Below, piece after piece: positions 33,086 to 42,583 of a stretch of DNA of 64,000 bases (position 1 is its first letter; each line of letters opens with the position of its first letter). The DNA lies in the NCBI RefSeq assembly GCF_041438865.1, contig NZ_CP109450.1:6760001-6824000 (forward strand). The letters run 5' to 3'. Position numbers and translations under genes: made by a program. The stretch is from Streptomyces sp. NBC_01471 (lineage in GTDB: Bacteria; Actinomycetota; Actinomycetes; Streptomycetales; Streptomycetaceae). Below the pieces are notes generated by a model. That model saw nothing but the letters and a program-made list of their open reading frames with translations, was not told the origin of the DNA and ran no database searches.

Positions 33086-35754
33086 TGGAGTCGGCTGAAA
33101 TTCGCCGCCGCTGGCTGAGCTTCTTCGAGGAGCGCGGGCACACCGTCGTCCCTTCGGCGTCGCTCATCGCGGACGACCCGACTCTGCTGCTCGTGCCCGC
33201 GGGCATGGTCCCGTTCAAGCCGTACTTCCTCGGCGAGGCCAAGCCGCCCGCCCCGCGCGCCACCAGCGTGCAGAAGTGCGTGCGGACGCCGGACATCGAA
33301 GAGGTCGGCAAGACCACCCGGCACGGCACGTTCTTCCAGATGTGCGGCAACTTCTCCTTCGGCGACTACTTCAAGGAAGGCGCCATCCAGTACGCCTGGG
33401 AGCTGCTCACCAGCTCCGTGGCGGACGGCGGCTACGGCCTGGAGCCGGAGAAGCTCTGGATCACGGTCTACCTCGACGACGACGAGGCCGAGCAGATCTG
33501 GCGCGAGAAGATCGGCGTGCCGGCCGAGCGCATCCAGCGGCTGGGCAAGAAGGACAACTTCTGGTCCATGGGCGTCCCCGGACCCTGCGGACCGTGCTCC
33601 GAGATCAACTACGACCGCGGCCCGGAGTTCGGCGTCGAGGGCGGCCCCGCCGTCAACGACGAGCGGTACGTGGAGATCTGGAACCTGGTCTTCATGCAGT
33701 ACGAGCGCGGCGCCGGAGACGGGAAGGAGGACTTCCCGATCCTCGGTGACCTGCCGTCCAGGAACATCGACACCGGCCTGGGCCTCGAACGGCTGGCGAT
33801 GATCCTCCAGGACGTGCCGAACCTGTACGAGATCGACACCTCGCAGGTCGTCATCGACAAGGCCACCGAGCTGACCGGCGTCAGGTACGGCCAGGCCGAG
33901 GCCTCGGACGTCTCGCTGCGGGTCGTCACCGACCACATGCGTACGTCCGTGATGCTCATCGGCGACGGTGTGACTCCGGGCAACGAGGGCCGTGGCTACG
34001 TCCTGCGCCGCATCATGCGCCGGGCCATCCGCAACATGCGGCTCCTCGGCGCCACCGGACCGGTCGTCGCCGAGCTGGCCGACGTCGTGATCAACACCAT
34101 GGGTCACCAGTACCCGGAGCTCATCACCGACCGCAAGCGGATCGAGACGGTCGCCCTCGCCGAGGAGGCCGCCTTCGTCAAGACGCTGAAGGCCGGCACC
34201 AACATCCTCGACACCGCCGTCAGCGAGACCAAGGCCTCCGGCGGTCGGGTGCTCGCCGGTGACAAGGCCTTCCTGCTCCACGACACCTGGGGCTTCCCGA
34301 TCGACCTCACCCTGGAGATGGCCGCCGAGCAGGGCGTCTCGGTGGACGAGGACGGCTTCCGGCGGCTGATGAAGGAACAGCGCGAGCGCGCCAAGGCCGA
34401 CGCCAGGTCCAAGAAGACCGGCCACGCCGACCTGTCCGCCTACCGCGCCGTCGCCGACAACTCGGGCGCCACCGAGTTCACCGGGTACACCTCCACCGAG
34501 GGCGAGTCGACCATCGTCGGCCTGCTCGTGGACGGGGTGTCCTCGCCCGCCGCCACCGAGGGCGACGAGGTCGAGATCGTCCTCGACCGGACCCCGTTCT
34601 ACGCCGAGGGCGGCGGCCAGCTCGCCGACACCGGCCGGATCAGGCTCGACTCGGGCGCCGTCGTGGAGGTCCGCGACGTCCAGCAGCCGGTTCCGGGCGT
34701 CTCCGTGCACAAGGGCTCCGTCCAGGTGGGCGAGGTGACGGTCGGCGCCGCCGCCTACGCCGCCATCGACCAGCGCCGCCGCCGGGCCATCGCCCGCGCC
34801 CACAGCGCCACCCACCTCACCCACCAGGCGCTGCGCGACGCCCTCGGCCCGACGGCCGCCCAGGCCGGCTCGGAGAACTCGCCCGGCCGCTTCCGGTTCG
34901 ACTTCGGTTCGCCCAACGCCGTACCCGGCACGGTCCTCACCGACGTCGAGCAGAAGATCAACGACGTGCTCTCCCACGAACTCGACGTCCACGCCGAGGT
35001 CATGTCCATCGACGAGGCCAAGAAGCAGGGCGCCATCGCCGAGTTCGGCGAGAAGTACGGCGAGCGGGTCCGTGTCGTCACCATCGGCGACTTCTCCAAG
35101 GAGCTGTGCGGCGGGACGCATGTCCACAACACCGCCCAGCTGGGGCTGGTGAAGCTGCTCGGTGAGTCCTCGATCGGCTCCGGTGTGCGCCGGATCGAGG
35201 CCCTGGTCGGCGTCGACGCGTACAACTTCCTGGCCAGGGAGCACACCGTCGTCGCCCAGCTCCAGGAACTCGTCAAGGGCCGCTCCGAGGAACTGCCGGA
35301 GAAGATCTCCGGCATGCTCTCGAAGCTCAAGGACGCCGAGAAGGAGATCGAGAAGTTCCGCGCGGAGAAGGTCCTCCAGGCCGCCGCCGGTCTCGCCGCC
35401 GGGGCCAAGGACGTACGCGGTGTCGCCGTGGTGACCGGCCAGGTTCCCGACGGCACGGGCGCCGACGACCTGCGCAGGCTCGTTCTCGATGTGCGGGGCC
35501 GGATCCAGGGCGACCGCCCCGCCGTGGTGGCCCTCTTCACCACGGCCAACGGCCGCCCGCTGACGGTCATCGCCACCAACGAGGCCGCCCGCGGGCGCGG
35601 TCTCAAGGCCGGTGAGCTGGTCAGGGCCGCCGCCAAGACCCTCGGCGGCGGCGGTGGCGGCAAGCCGGACGTGGCCCAGGGCGGCGGGCAGAACCCGGAC
35701 GCCATCGGCGACGCCGTGGCCGCCGTCGAGCGCCTGGTCGGAGAGACCGCCTGA
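33085..35754 (+). CDS. alaS: Alanyl-tRNA synthetase
   Basis: The 889-residue enzyme has the class II catalytic core (GTFFQMCGNFSFGDYFKEG), the editing domain with zinc ligands (HSATHLTHQALRDALG and Cys675 in CGGTHV) and a C-terminal DHHA1-like domain. It charges tRNA-Ala and removes mischarged Ser or Gly. ATG 33085 overlaps the small upstream gene by one base. It shares one base with ruvX at its end. Confidence 0.97.
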   Translation: MESAEIRRRWLSFFEERGHTVVPSASLIADDPTLLLVPAGMVPFKPYFLGEAKPPAPRATSVQKCVRTPDIEEVGKTTRHGTFFQMCGNFSFGDYFKEGAIQYAWELLTSSVADGGYGLEPEKLWITVYLDDDEAEQIWREKIGVPAERIQRLGKKDNFWSMGVPGPCGPCSEINYDRGPEFGVEGGPAVNDERYVEIWNLVFMQYERGAGDGKEDFPILGDLPSRNIDTGLGLERLAMILQDVPNLYEIDTSQVVIDKATELTGVRYGQAEASDVSLRVVTDHMRTSVMLIGDGVTPGNEGRGYVLRRIMRRAIRNMRLLGATGPVVAELADVVINTMGHQYPELITDRKRIETVALAEEAAFVKTLKAGTNILDTAVSETKASGGRVLAGDKAFLLHDTWGFPIDLTLEMAAEQGVSVDEDGFRRLMKEQRERAKADARSKKTGHADLSAYRAVADNSGATEFTGYTSTEGESTIVGLLVDGVSSPAATEGDEVEIVLDRTPFYAEGGGQLADTGRIRLDSGAVVEVRDVQQPVPGVSVHKGSVQVGEVTVGAAAYAAIDQRRRRAIARAHSATHLTHQALRDALGPTAAQAGSENSPGRFRFDFGSPNAVPGTVLTDVEQKINDVLSHELDVHAEVMSIDEAKKQGAIAEFGEKYGERVRVVTIGDFSKELCGGTHVHNTAQLGLVKLLGESSIGSGVRRIEALVGVDAYNFLAREHTVVAQLQELVKGRSEELPEKISGMLSKLKDAEKEIEKFRAEKVLQAAAGLAAGAKDVRGVAVVTGQVPDGTGADDLRRLVLDVRGRIQGDRPAVVALFTTANGRPLTVIATNEAARGRGLKAGELVRAAAKTLGGGGGGKPDVAQGGGQNPDAIGDAVAAVERLVGETA

Positions 35755-36218
35755 TGCGACGTGGCCGCCGGCTTGCGATCGATGTCGGGGATGCCCGGAT
35801 CGGGGTCGCCTCGTGCGACCCCGACGGGGTCCTCGCCACACCTGTGGAGACCGTGCCCGGACGTGACGTCCCGGCGGCCCACCGGCGGTTGAGGCAATTG
35901 ACCGCCGAGTACGAACCGATTGAGGTCGTGGTCGGTCTTCCCCGTTCCCTGAATGGGGGAGAAGGCCCGGCGGCCGCCAAGGTCCGTGTATTCACCCAGG
36001 AACTCGCTCGTGATATTGCACCCATTCCGGTGCGATTGATCGACGAGAGGATGACCACAGTGACGGCGAGTCAGAGTTTGCGGGCCTCAGGCGTAAAGTC
36101 CAGAAAGGGTCGTTCTGTCATCGACCAGGCAGCGGCAGTCATCATCCTGCAGAATGCACTGGAGGCCGAACGGGCGTCAGGTGTTGCTCCAGGTGAGGGC
36201 GTCGAAGTGGTTGTCTGA
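35754..36218 (+). CDS. ruvX: RuvX/YqgF family Holliday-junction resolvase-like nuclease
   Basis: The 154-residue RNase H-fold protein has the strand LAIDVGDARIGVA with the first catalytic Asp, the motif EVVVGLPRSLNG and a final DQAAAVIILQNAL. The family has been linked to 16S rRNA 5'-end maturation as well as to recombination. The alaS-ruvX-mltG order is widely conserved. It is coupled to alaS by a one-base overlap. Confidence 0.93.
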   Translation: MRRGRRLAIDVGDARIGVASCDPDGVLATPVETVPGRDVPAAHRRLRQLTAEYEPIEVVVGLPRSLNGGEGPAAAKVRVFTQELARDIAPIPVRLIDERMTTVTASQSLRASGVKSRKGRSVIDQAAAVIILQNALEAERASGVAPGEGVEVVV

Positions 36219-36319
36219 CCGGGTTACGGTAACGTTCCGCGCCATGCGGCGGGTTTCGAACAGCTGCCGCACAGCACAAGAGGCGGACCGTCCGGAGGCC
36301 TCGCGGCTCTAGGGGACCG

Positions 36320-38236
36320 ATGACTGAGTATGGCCGGGGCGCAGGCTCCGAACCGTGGCATCCCGAGGACCCGTTGTACGGGGACCAGGGATGGGGAGGT
36401 CAGCAGGACGCCTCCGGCCAGACGCCTTACGACGGCCAGGCGCAGCAGTACGCCCAGGTGCAGCAGTACGACCAGTACGGCAACCCGGTGTACAGCCCGC
36501 CGCAGGACCCGTATCAGCAGCAGGGGCACTACCCGCAGGACGCGCGGCAGCACGGCGCGGGCCAGGGTCAGTACGGTGGTCACCAGGGCCAGTACGGCCC
36601 GGGTCAGGCCCCGTACGGCCAGGATCAGCAGCCCTATCCGCAGGACCCGAACCAGCAGCTGTACGCGCAGAATTCGAACGCCCAGCAGTACCGGCAGACC
36701 CCGCCGCACCAGGCCCCGCCCCACCAGACGCAGTACCAGCAGGGCCCGTACCAGCAGCAGTATGCACAGGCCCCGTACCAGCAGGACCCGTATCCGCAGC
36801 AGGCCCAGCCGCAGCAGAACGGCGGCTGGGAGGGCGCGGCGCAGACCGGTGTGGCGTACGGAGCGGATCCGCATGCGCCGTACGGTGGACAACCGGTTCA
36901 CCCCAACGGGGAGCACCCCGACTTCTACCGGACGCCCGACGCCTATCCGCCGCCGCAGCCCCCCGGCCGTCGCGACGAATGGCAGCAGGAGCCGCCGGCG
37001 GAGGCGGAGCCCGAGCCCCGGCACGCACCCGAGACGCATCCTTTCTTCACCGGCGGCGACGGTCCTGTCGGCGGCGGGGATGACGATGACGACTACGACG
37101 ACGACCCCGCCGAGACCCGTGACGGCACCCGTGACCGCCGGGGCAAGACCAGAAAACCCAAGCGCCGCAACGGCTGCGCCTGTTTCGCGGTCTCACTCGT
37201 GCTGGTCGGCGGTCTCGGTGGCGTGGGCTATGTGGGCTACAGCTTCTACCAGTCCCGCTACGCCCCGCCCCCGGACTTCACCGGCGTCGGCAGCTCGCCG
37301 GTCGAGGTCGAGGTCCCGCAGGGCACGGGCCTCGGGGGGATCGGCCGGCTGCTGAAGGAGAAGGGCGTGGTCAAGAGCGTCCAGGCCTTCGTCACCGCGG
37401 CCGGGAAGAACCCGAAGGGCAAGGCGCTCCAGGCCGGTGTGTACAGCCTCAACCAGCAGATGTCCGCGGCGAACGCGGTCACCGCGATGGTGGACCCGAA
37501 CAGCCTGAACCAGCTCATCATCCCGCCGGGCTGGCGGAACGCCACCGTGTACACGGCCATCGACAAGCGGCTGGAACTGAAGGCCGGGACCACCGCCGGC
37601 ATCGCCAAGTCGGATTCCGGCAAGCTGGGGCTGCCGGGCTGGGCCAAGGGGCACAAGGACCTCAAGGACCCGCTGGAGGGCTTCCTCGCTCCGGCGAGCT
37701 ACCCGATCGCCAAGGGGATGAAGCCGGAGGACATCCTCAAGAAGATGGTCGGTCAGGCGGACAAGGAGTACGGGGACGAGGACCTGACCGCAGCGGCGCA
37801 CCGGCTGGGGCTCCAGGACCCGTTCCAGGTCGTCACCGTGGCGAGCCTCGTCCAGGCCGAGGGCAAGACCCAGGACGACTTCCGCCGAATGGCAGAGGTC
37901 ATTTACAACCGCCTGAAGTCCGGTAATACACAGACCAATCAGCTCCTCCAGTTCGACTCGACCTACAATTATCTGAAGCGCCAGAGCAAGATCAATATCG
38001 GGGAAGCGGAAATCCACAAGAATACGGATCCGTACAACACCTATACGCAGAAGGGTCTTCCGCCCGGACCGATTGGAAGTCCGGGTCCCGAAGCACTCGC
38101 TGCGGCCCTGAATCCGACGAAGGACGGCTATCTCTACTTCGTCTCGGTCGACGGGCACAGAACCGGATTCACCAAGACCTATGCGGAGTTCATGAAATTG
38201 AAGGCGCAGTTCAATGACAACCAGAACGGTGGCTGA
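36320..38236 (+). CDS. mltG: Endolytic murein transglycosylase MltG (YceG)
   Basis: The 638-residue protein has a long cytoplasmic N-terminal region rich in Gln, Pro, Tyr and Gly (about 1-225) and an acidic and basic stretch. One membrane helix follows (about 285-310), then the YceG domain. The YceG domain carries the predicted catalytic Glu514 in LVQAEGKTQDDF and the motif TYTQKGLPPGPIGSPG. MltG cuts nascent glycan strands and so sets their length. The disordered tail of this size is an actinobacterial feature, probably for protein contacts. The 3' end overlaps aroE by 23 bp. Confidence 0.93.
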   Translation: MTEYGRGAGSEPWHPEDPLYGDQGWGGQQDASGQTPYDGQAQQYAQVQQYDQYGNPVYSPPQDPYQQQGHYPQDARQHGAGQGQYGGHQGQYGPGQAPYGQDQQPYPQDPNQQLYAQNSNAQQYRQTPPHQAPPHQTQYQQGPYQQQYAQAPYQQDPYPQQAQPQQNGGWEGAAQTGVAYGADPHAPYGGQPVHPNGEHPDFYRTPDAYPPPQPPGRRDEWQQEPPAEAEPEPRHAPETHPFFTGGDGPVGGGDDDDDYDDDPAETRDGTRDRRGKTRKPKRRNGCACFAVSLVLVGGLGGVGYVGYSFYQSRYAPPPDFTGVGSSPVEVEVPQGTGLGGIGRLLKEKGVVKSVQAFVTAAGKNPKGKALQAGVYSLNQQMSAANAVTAMVDPNSLNQLIIPPGWRNATVYTAIDKRLELKAGTTAGIAKSDSGKLGLPGWAKGHKDLKDPLEGFLAPASYPIAKGMKPEDILKKMVGQADKEYGDEDLTAAAHRLGLQDPFQVVTVASLVQAEGKTQDDFRRMAEVIYNRLKSGNTQTNQLLQFDSTYNYLKRQSKINIGEAEIHKNTDPYNTYTQKGLPPGPIGSPGPEALAAALNPTKDGYLYFVSVDGHRTGFTKTYAEFMKLKAQFNDNQNGG

Positions 38237-39056
38237 GGCCCGCAGGGCGGCCGTTCTGGGATCGCCCATCGCGCACTCGCTCTCTCCGGTGCTGCACCGT
38301 GCCGCGTACCGGGAACTCGGGCTCGGCAGCTGGTCGTACGACCGTTTCGAGGTGGACGAGGCGACCCTTGCCTCGTTCGTCGACGGGCTGGGCGTGTCCT
38401 GGGCCGGGCTCTCGCTGACCATGCCGCTCAAGCGGGCGGTCATCCCGCTGCTCGACGAGGTGACCGCGACCGCGGCCTCCGTCGAGGCGGTCAACACGGT
38501 CGTGTTCACCTCCGACGGGCGCCGGGTGGGCGACAACACCGACATCCCGGGGATGATCGCCGCGATGCGCGAGCGCGGGGTCGAGAAGGTCGAGTCCGCC
38601 GCCGTCCTCGGTGCGGGCGCCACCGCCTCGTCCGCACTCGCTGCCCTCTCCCTCATCTGTACGGGCCCGGTCACCGCCTACGTGCGCAGCGCCGCCCGCG
38701 CCCAGGAGATGCGCGGCTGGGGCGAGCGGCTGGGCGTCGATGTACACACGGCCGACTGGGAGGACGCCGCCGGCGCGTTCGACGCGCCGCTGGTGATCGC
38801 GACCACCCCGGCCGGTACCACCGACGCGCTCGCCGCCGCCGTTCCCGGTGCGCCCGGCACTCTCTTCGACGTGCTGTACGAGCCCTGGCCGACGCCGCTC
38901 GCCACCGCATGGCGGTCCCGCGGCGGGGCCGTCGTCGGCGGCCTCGATCTGCTGGTGCACCAGGCAGTGCTGCAGGTCGAGCAGATGACCGGCCGGACGC
39001 CCGCCCCGCTGGCCGCCATGCGGGAAGCCGGAGAGCGGGCACTCGCCTCGCGGTGA
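38214..39056 (+). CDS. aroE: Shikimate dehydrogenase
   Basis: The 280-residue enzyme starts with the substrate-binding region AAVLGSPIAHSLSPVLHRAAY. It has the catalytic lysine Lys73 in SLTMPLKR, GDNTDIPGM and a nucleotide-binding segment around VLGAGATASSAL. It reduces dehydroshikimate with NADPH. ATG 38214 lies inside mltG (23-bp overlap); GTG 38229 is a possible later start. It is the first aro gene of the region but is separated from aroCKBQ by a minus-strand gene. Confidence 0.93.
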   Translation: MTTRTVAEARRAAVLGSPIAHSLSPVLHRAAYRELGLGSWSYDRFEVDEATLASFVDGLGVSWAGLSLTMPLKRAVIPLLDEVTATAASVEAVNTVVFTSDGRRVGDNTDIPGMIAAMRERGVEKVESAAVLGAGATASSALAALSLICTGPVTAYVRSAARAQEMRGWGERLGVDVHTADWEDAAGAFDAPLVIATTPAGTTDALAAAVPGAPGTLFDVLYEPWPTPLATAWRSRGGAVVGGLDLLVHQAVLQVEQMTGRTPAPLAAMREAGERALASR

Positions 39057-39108
39057 GGCCCGCGCCGGGGACCTTACGGGAGGACTCTGCGTCCGGCGGG
39101 GCGGCGGA

Positions 39109-39483
39109 TCAGCCGCGCCGCCGGAGGCCGATTCCGGCGCCGGACGCGTAGTCCTGGGTCCAGCTGCGGCCCGCGTCGGACTTCCAGGTGACCTCGACGG
39201 TGTCACCCAGGGGCCTGACGCGTTCCACGGTCATGGAGCGTTCGCTGTCCCTGACGTCACCGCGGCGCAGCTCCCGCGCCTCCACCGTGACGCGCTCGGC
39301 GGGCTGGGCGCGCTGCGCCTCGCCCGCCGCCCGTACCAGGGCGGCGGCCAGCTCCCTGGCCTGCGCCGGGGAGCAGCACAACACGGTCTCCGGCCCCTGC
39401 GGCGACGGCCGCGCGGCGAGCCGTACTCCGGCGGGGCCGGCCGCCAGGGTCACCCCTGCGCCGCCTCCGAGATCCAGTTCCAC
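39109..39483 (-). CDS. Small conserved hypothetical protein
   Basis: The 124-residue product starts VELDLGGGAGVTLAAGPAGVRLAARP and has mixed beta-strand-like segments ending in WTQDYASGAGIGLRRRG. No motif or family was recognised, and there is no signal peptide or membrane helix. GTG 39483 has GGAG about five bases upstream. The much longer frame upstream is antisense to aroC and is not credible. It interrupts the aro genes on the opposite strand. The call rests on position, start signal and composition. Confidence 0.6.
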   Translation of the reverse strand: MELDLGGGAGVTLAAGPAGVRLAARPSPQGPETVLCCSPAQARELAAALVRAAGEAQRAQPAERVTVEARELRRGDVRDSERSMTVERVRPLGDTVEVTWKSDAGRSWTQDYASGAGIGLRRRG

Positions 39484-39753
39484 GTGAGCTCCGCCTCTCT
39501 CCGGCAGCCCGCTTCCGGAGCCGCCCCGGTGTCCGGTGCCCTCCGCATTGGAGCACACCGCGCGCGGCTGACCCGGCGCCGGACGCCGGATCCGGCGGCG
39601 TCCGCGACGGGCCGTCCGGGGACCGGGCGGACGTCCGCCAGCTGGACCCGTGACCGTCCGGCCGCCCGGTCGTGGGAGGATCGGGTCAGGCGGGCCAGGG
39701 CCGCGCACCCGGCCGCGCCGTCGCAAACGAAGGCGCGAGCATGAGGAGCACCG

Positions 39754-40938
39754 TTGAGCAGGTTGCGTTGGCTGACCGCGGGGGAGTCGCACGGACCCGC
39801 ACTGGTGGCGACGCTGGAGGGGCTTCCCGCCGGCATCCCGGTCACCACGGACATGGTGGCGGACGCGCTCGCCCGGCGGCGGCTCGGATACGGCCGCGGC
39901 GCCCGGATGAAGTTCGAGAAGGACGAGGTCACCTTCCTCGGCGGGGTCCGGCACGGGCTGACCATGGGCGGCCCGGTGGCCGTCATGGTCGGCAACACCG
40001 AGTGGCCCAAGTGGGAGAAGGTCATGTCGGCCGATCCGGTCGACCCCGACGAGCTGGCCCAGCTGGCCCGCAACGCCCCGCTGACCCGGCCCCGTCCGGG
40101 CCACGCGGACCTCGCGGGCATGCAGAAGTACGCGCTGGACGAGGCCCGGCCGATCCTGGAGCGCGCCAGCGCCCGTGAGACGGCGGCCCGCGTCGCGCTG
40201 GGCACGGTGGCCCGCTCCTACCTGAAGGAGACGACCGGCATCGAGCTGGTCTCCCACGTCGTGGAGCTGGCCGGGGCGAAGGCTCCGTACGGCGTCGTGC
40301 CGGTGCCCGCCGACGAGGCGCGGCTCGACGAGGACCCGGTGCGCTGCCTGGACGCGGACGCGTCGAAGGCGATGGTCGCCGAGATCGACCAGGCCCACAA
40401 GGACGGTGACACCCTCGGCGGTGTGGTCGAGGTGCTCGCCTACGGCGTACCGGTCGGCCTCGGTTCGCACGTGCACTGGGACCGCAGGCTCGACGCCAGG
40501 CTCGCCGCCGCTCTGATGGGCATCCAGGCCATCAAGGGCGTCGAGGTCGGCGACGGCTTCGACCTGGCCCGGGTGCCGGGCTCCAAGGCGCACGACGAGA
40601 TCGTGCCGACCGCGGACGGCGTACGCCGCACGACGGGCCGCTCCGGCGGTACCGAGGGCGGTATGTCCACCGGTGAACTGCTGCGTGTCCGGGCCGCGAT
40701 GAAGCCGATCGCGACCGTGCCCCGCGCGCTCGCCACCATCGACGTGGCCACCGGCGAGGTCGCCGCCGCACACCACCAGCGATCCGACGTCTGCGCCGTG
40801 CCCGCCGCCGGGATCGTCGCCGAGGCCATGGTCGCGCTGGTCCTGGCGGACGCGGTCGCCGAGAAGTTCGGCGGCGACAGCGTCGGCGAGACCCGCCGGA
40901 ACGTCCGGTCGTTCCTCGACAACCTGCAGATCCGATGA
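39754..40938 (+). CDS. aroC: Chorismate synthase
   Basis: The 394-residue FMN-dependent lyase has the signatures LRWLTAGESHGPALVATLEGLPAG, RPGHADLAG and RASARETAARVALG, and ends with the conserved SGGTEGGMS region and FGGDSVGETRRN. It converts EPSP to chorismate, the last shikimate step. The TTG start at 39754 is supported by GAGGAG six bases upstream. It is coupled to aroK (ATGA). Confidence 0.96.
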   Translation: MSRLRWLTAGESHGPALVATLEGLPAGIPVTTDMVADALARRRLGYGRGARMKFEKDEVTFLGGVRHGLTMGGPVAVMVGNTEWPKWEKVMSADPVDPDELAQLARNAPLTRPRPGHADLAGMQKYALDEARPILERASARETAARVALGTVARSYLKETTGIELVSHVVELAGAKAPYGVVPVPADEARLDEDPVRCLDADASKAMVAEIDQAHKDGDTLGGVVEVLAYGVPVGLGSHVHWDRRLDARLAAALMGIQAIKGVEVGDGFDLARVPGSKAHDEIVPTADGVRRTTGRSGGTEGGMSTGELLRVRAAMKPIATVPRALATIDVATGEVAAAHHQRSDVCAVPAAGIVAEAMVALVLADAVAEKFGGDSVGETRRNVRSFLDNLQIR

Positions 40939-41492
40939 GCGGGCCGCTGGTCGTCCTCGTCGGCCCGATGGGTGTCGGCAAGTCCACCGTCGGCGAGCTG
41001 CTCGCCGAGCGGCTCGGCGCGGCCTACCGCGACACCGACGCCGACATCGTGGCGGCCGAGAACCGCACCATCGCGGACATCTTCGTCGACGACGGCGAGG
41101 ACCACTTCCGCGCTCTGGAGCGTGCCGCGGTGCGCGAGGCGGTGACCGGGCACACCGGCGTCCTGTCGCTCGGCGGCGGCGCGGTCCTCGACCCGGCCAC
41201 CCGCGAGCTCCTCGCCGGCCACCCCGTCGTCTACCTCTCCATGGACGTCGACGAGGCGGTGAAGCGCGTCGGGCTCAACACCGCGCGCCCGCTGCTCGCC
41301 GTCAACCCGCGCCGCCAGTGGCGTGAGCTGATGGACGCGCGCCGTCCCCTGTACACCGAAGTCGCCCGGGCCGTCGTCGCCACCGACGGCCGGATCCCCG
41401 AAGAGGTCGCCGAGGCGGTCCTCGACGCCCTGGAGCTCCGGCTCCCCGCAGGGGACACCACCCCGCCCCCCGGCCAGGAGAAGACCGTATGA
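40935..41492 (+). CDS. aroK: Shikimate kinase
   Basis: The 185-residue P-loop kinase has Walker A GPMGVGKST (10-18), the shikimate-binding DTDADI and RALERAAVREA segments, GGGAVLDP and the lid arginine region NTARPLL. It phosphorylates shikimate with ATP. It overlaps aroC and aroB by four bases on each side. Confidence 0.95.
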   Translation: MSGPLVVLVGPMGVGKSTVGELLAERLGAAYRDTDADIVAAENRTIADIFVDDGEDHFRALERAAVREAVTGHTGVLSLGGGAVLDPATRELLAGHPVVYLSMDVDEAVKRVGLNTARPLLAVNPRRQWRELMDARRPLYTEVARAVVATDGRIPEEVAEAVLDALELRLPAGDTTPPPGQEKTV

Positions 41493-42583
41493 CGCAGGAC
41501 GCCCCCATCCGTATCCAGGTCGGCGGCACGGACGGCCACGATCCGTACGAGGTGCTGGTCGGCCGTCAGCTGCTCGGCGAGCTGCCCACCCTGATCGGTG
41601 AGCAGACGCAGCGGGTCGCCGTGCTGCACCCCGAGGCGCTGGCCGAGACCGGCGAGGCGGTCCGCCAGGACCTCGCCGACCAGGGGTACGAGGCCATCGC
41701 GGTCCAGCTGCCCAACGCGGAGGAGGCCAAGACCGTCGAGGTCGCCGCCTACTGCTGGAAGGCGCTGGGCCAGACCGGGTTCACCCGCACCGACGTCATC
41801 ATCGGCGTCGGCGGCGGCGCGACCACCGACGTGGCCGGGTTCGTCGCGGCGACCTGGCTGCGCGGGGTGCGCTGGATCGCCGTCCCCACCACCGTGCTCG
41901 GCATGGTCGACGCGGCCGTCGGCGGCAAGACCGGCATCAACACCGCCGAGGGCAAGAACCTGGTGGGCGCCTTCCACCCGCCGGCCGGGGTGCTCTGCGA
42001 CCTCGCCGCGCTGGACTCGCTCCCGGTCAACGACTACGTCTCCGGCATGGCCGAGATCATCAAGGCCGGTTTCATCGCCGACCCGGCCATCCTCGATCTC
42101 GTGGAGTCCGACCCCGAGGGGGCCCGTACGCCCGCGGGACCGCACACCGCCGAGCTGATCGAGCGGTCCATCCGGGTCAAGGCCGAGGTCGTGTCCAACG
42201 ACCTCAAGGAGTCGGGCCTGCGGGAGATCCTCAACTACGGGCACACGCTCGCCCACGCCATCGAGAAGAACGAGCGCTACAAGTGGCGGCACGGCGCGGC
42301 CGTCTCGGTCGGCATGGTGTTCGCCGCCGAGCTCGGCCGTCTCGCGGGCCGCCTCGACGACGCGACCGCCGACCGGCACAGCGCCGTGCTCGCCTCGGTC
42401 GGGCTGCCGCTCACCTACCGGGGCGACCAGTGGCCCAAGCTCCTGGAGACGATGAAGGTCGACAAGAAGTCCCGGGGCAACGTCCTGCGCTTCATCGTCC
42501 TCGACGGACTCGCCAAGCCGACCGTCCTGGAGGGCCCGGACCCGGCCGTCCTGCTCGCCGCGTTCGGGGAGGTCTCCGCGTGA
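41489..42583 (+). CDS. aroB: 3-Dehydroquinate synthase
   Basis: The 364-residue NAD- and metal-dependent cyclase has GVGGGATTDVAGFVAATWLRG, the PTTVLGMVDAAVGGKTGIN stretch, and metal-ligand residues in the GMAEIIKAG, NYGHTLAHAIE and WRHGAAVSVGM segments. It makes dehydroquinate from DAHP. It is coupled to aroK and to aroQ (GTGA overlap). Confidence 0.96.
   Translation: MTQDAPIRIQVGGTDGHDPYEVLVGRQLLGELPTLIGEQTQRVAVLHPEALAETGEAVRQDLADQGYEAIAVQLPNAEEAKTVEVAAYCWKALGQTGFTRTDVIIGVGGGATTDVAGFVAATWLRGVRWIAVPTTVLGMVDAAVGGKTGINTAEGKNLVGAFHPPAGVLCDLAALDSLPVNDYVSGMAEIIKAGFIADPAILDLVESDPEGARTPAGPHTAELIERSIRVKAEVVSNDLKESGLREILNYGHTLAHAIEKNERYKWRHGAAVSVGMVFAAELGRLAGRLDDATADRHSAVLASVGLPLTYRGDQWPKLLETMKVDKKSRGNVLRFIVLDGLAKPTVLEGPDPAVLLAAFGEVSA

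Noticed and set aside
31387..35841. Very long minus-strand open frame antisense to alaS and its neighbours
   Set aside because: Its product is a low-complexity Asp/Val/Leu/Gly-rich shadow; high third-position GC on the real strand creates such frames.
36223..36233. GTTACGGTAAC palindrome between ruvX and mltG as an operator
   Set aside because: It is a single short palindrome without promoter elements at suitable spacing.
36440..36830. Repetitive DNA as a possible CRISPR-like or tandem array
   Set aside because: The repetition is codon-level Gln/Tyr/Pro words inside the mltG reading frame, not spaced repeats.
39484..40776. Extension of the small hypothetical gene antisense to aroC
   Set aside because: GTG 39483 has a ribosome binding site and aroC occupies the other strand.
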